From Caulobacter segnis (GTDB taxonomy: Bacteria > Pseudomonadota > Alphaproteobacteria > Caulobacterales > Caulobacteraceae), in contig NZ_JARQWW010000001.1 of the NCBI RefSeq assembly GCF_029543125.1, positions 62,001 to 126,000 on the forward strand: a stretch of 64,000 nt of DNA, given 5' to 3'. Shown here piece by piece: positions 63,315 through 64,000 of this stretch (positions are counted from its first letter, which is position 1; every line of letters begins with the position of its first letter). The position numbers and the translations under genes are program-made. The notes beneath the pieces were generated by a model that worked only from the letters and a program-made list of their open reading frames with translations, made no database searches and was not told where the DNA came from.

Positions 63315-64000
63315 ATGGATCAGCGTTGGCCTGAAACCCTCTGGATCGTCCGCCACGGACAGAGCGCCGGGAATGTCGCGCGTGACGCCGCCGACGCCGC
63401 CGGCCTCGGCCGCATCGACATCGCCGACCGCGACATGGACGTGCCGCTCAGCGCCCTGGGTCAGGATCAGGCCCGCGCCCTGGGCCGCTGGTTCGCGCAA
63501 CAACCGCAGGACGAACGGCCCCAGACCCTGCTGGTCTCGCCCTACGCCCGCGCGATCCGCACCGCCGAACTGATGCGCGAGGAAGGCGGCCTGGCGAAAC
63601 CCGACGGCTTGTTCTGCATCGACGAACGCCTGCGGGAGAAGGAGTTCGGCATCCTCGACCGGCTGACCGGCGTGGGCATTCGCGCCGAGTTTCCGGAACA
63701 AGCCGAATTCCGCCGCCTGCTGGGCAAGTTCTATCACCGGCCGCCGGGCGGCGAGAGTTGGTGCGACGTGATCCTTCGCCTGCGCAGCGTGCTCGACACC
63801 ATCAGCCTGCACCACACGGGCAAACGTGTGATGATCGTCGCCCACCAGGTGGTGGTGCTGTGCATGCGCTACCTGCTCGACGGCCTGACCGAAGACCAGA
63901 TCCTGGCCATCGACCTGGAGGCGGACGTCGCCAACTGCGGTGTCACCGAATACCGCTTCCGACCCGACGAGAACGACGGCGGCATGGTGCTGACCCGCTG
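63315..64000 (+). CDS. histidine phosphatase family protein (partial, runs off the edge)
   Basis: The frame starts ATG 63315 and stays open to the end of the window (228 codons seen). LWIVRHGQSAGN carries the phosphohistidine (H14) of the phosphoglycerate mutase-like family; VSPYARAIRTAE, the acid Glu in REKEFGILD, and the second His in VAHQVVVLCMRYLL complete the active site. Cofactor-dependent mutases have lower similarity, so a phosphatase of sugar or nucleotide phosphates is more likely. The start of the frame lies 31 bases after the PLP-enzyme gene. Confidence 0.85.
   Translation, partial: MDQRWPETLWIVRHGQSAGNVARDAADAAGLGRIDIADRDMDVPLSALGQDQARALGRWFAQQPQDERPQTLLVSPYARAIRTAELMREEGGLAKPDGLFCIDERLREKEFGILDRLTGVGIRAEFPEQAEFRRLLGKFYHRPPGGESWCDVILRLRSVLDTISLHHTGKRVMIVAHQVVVLCMRYLLDGLTEDQILAIDLEADVANCGVTEYRFRPDENDGGMVLTR

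Overview
The window is about 64 kb of very GC-rich DNA, densely coded on both strands. It most likely comes from a member of the Caulobacteraceae (Caulobacter/Phenylobacterium-like Alphaproteobacteria). The evidence is a 358-residue CcrM (GANTC) methyltransferase downstream of tag and rnhB, with GANTC sites and a CtrA-like box in its leader; a fused lipid A/Kdo locus; OprO/P-type and autotransporter outer-membrane proteins; and frequent ATGA/TTGA/GTGA stop-start overlaps. No rRNA, tRNA, CRISPR array, insertion sequence or prophage was seen. Most of it reads as ordinary chromosome.

Layout. 1-4.8 kb: end of a probable etfA, a structured intergenic stretch, an ArsR-SRPBCC-GST operon, a LysR regulator and hbd. 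4.8-8.6 kb: feoAB with a candidate Fur box, and ubiD. 8.6-13.5 kb: palindromic repeats, an exported M14 peptidase, a MAPEG protein, pmbA, an inositol-phosphatase-family gene and a DUF4170 gene. 13.5-20.1 kb: a phosphatase and a five-gene envelope operon (MsbA-like exporter, DUF374 acyltransferase, His-rich CDF metal exporter, waaA, lpxK). 20.1-23.9 kb: an exported amidohydrolase, an APH-family kinase and purD. 24-30.2 kb: a large autotransporter, a lone sulfate-binding protein, a SemiSWEET, a small lipoprotein and a cyclophilin. 30.3-33.7 kb: the cytochrome bc1 operon petABC and trmL.

33.7-40 kb: OprO/P porin, a carbonic anhydrase-SulP pair and an OmpR/EnvZ-type two-component system. 40-45.8 kb: hemF, an alpha/beta-hydrolase plus membrane-protein pair, a diheme cytochrome and a DUF1285-nudL-cca operon. 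45.8-51.7 kb: two acetyltransferases, an MFS exporter, an SDR, a crotonase, a MarR regulator and an MBL hydrolase. 51.8-57.3 kb: a secreted protein of five four-cysteine repeats, an ECF42-type sigma factor with its DGPF partner, pyrC and a family-9 glycosyltransferase. 57.3-64 kb: ygfZ, a PRC-barrel protein, an exported hydrolase, tag, rnhB, a small membrane protein, ccrM, a D-threonine-aldolase-like gene and a histidine phosphatase cut by the window edge.

The genes work as several coherent modules: envelope assembly, respiration (bc1, UbiD, HemF), iron(II) uptake, bicarbonate/CO2 handling and DNA methylation/repair. The least explained items are the 20-cysteine repeat protein, several very small membrane or exported peptides too short for routine gene calling, the hydrolase/membrane-protein pair, and the structured region at 697-985. 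No clear-cut new defence or mobile system was recognised.
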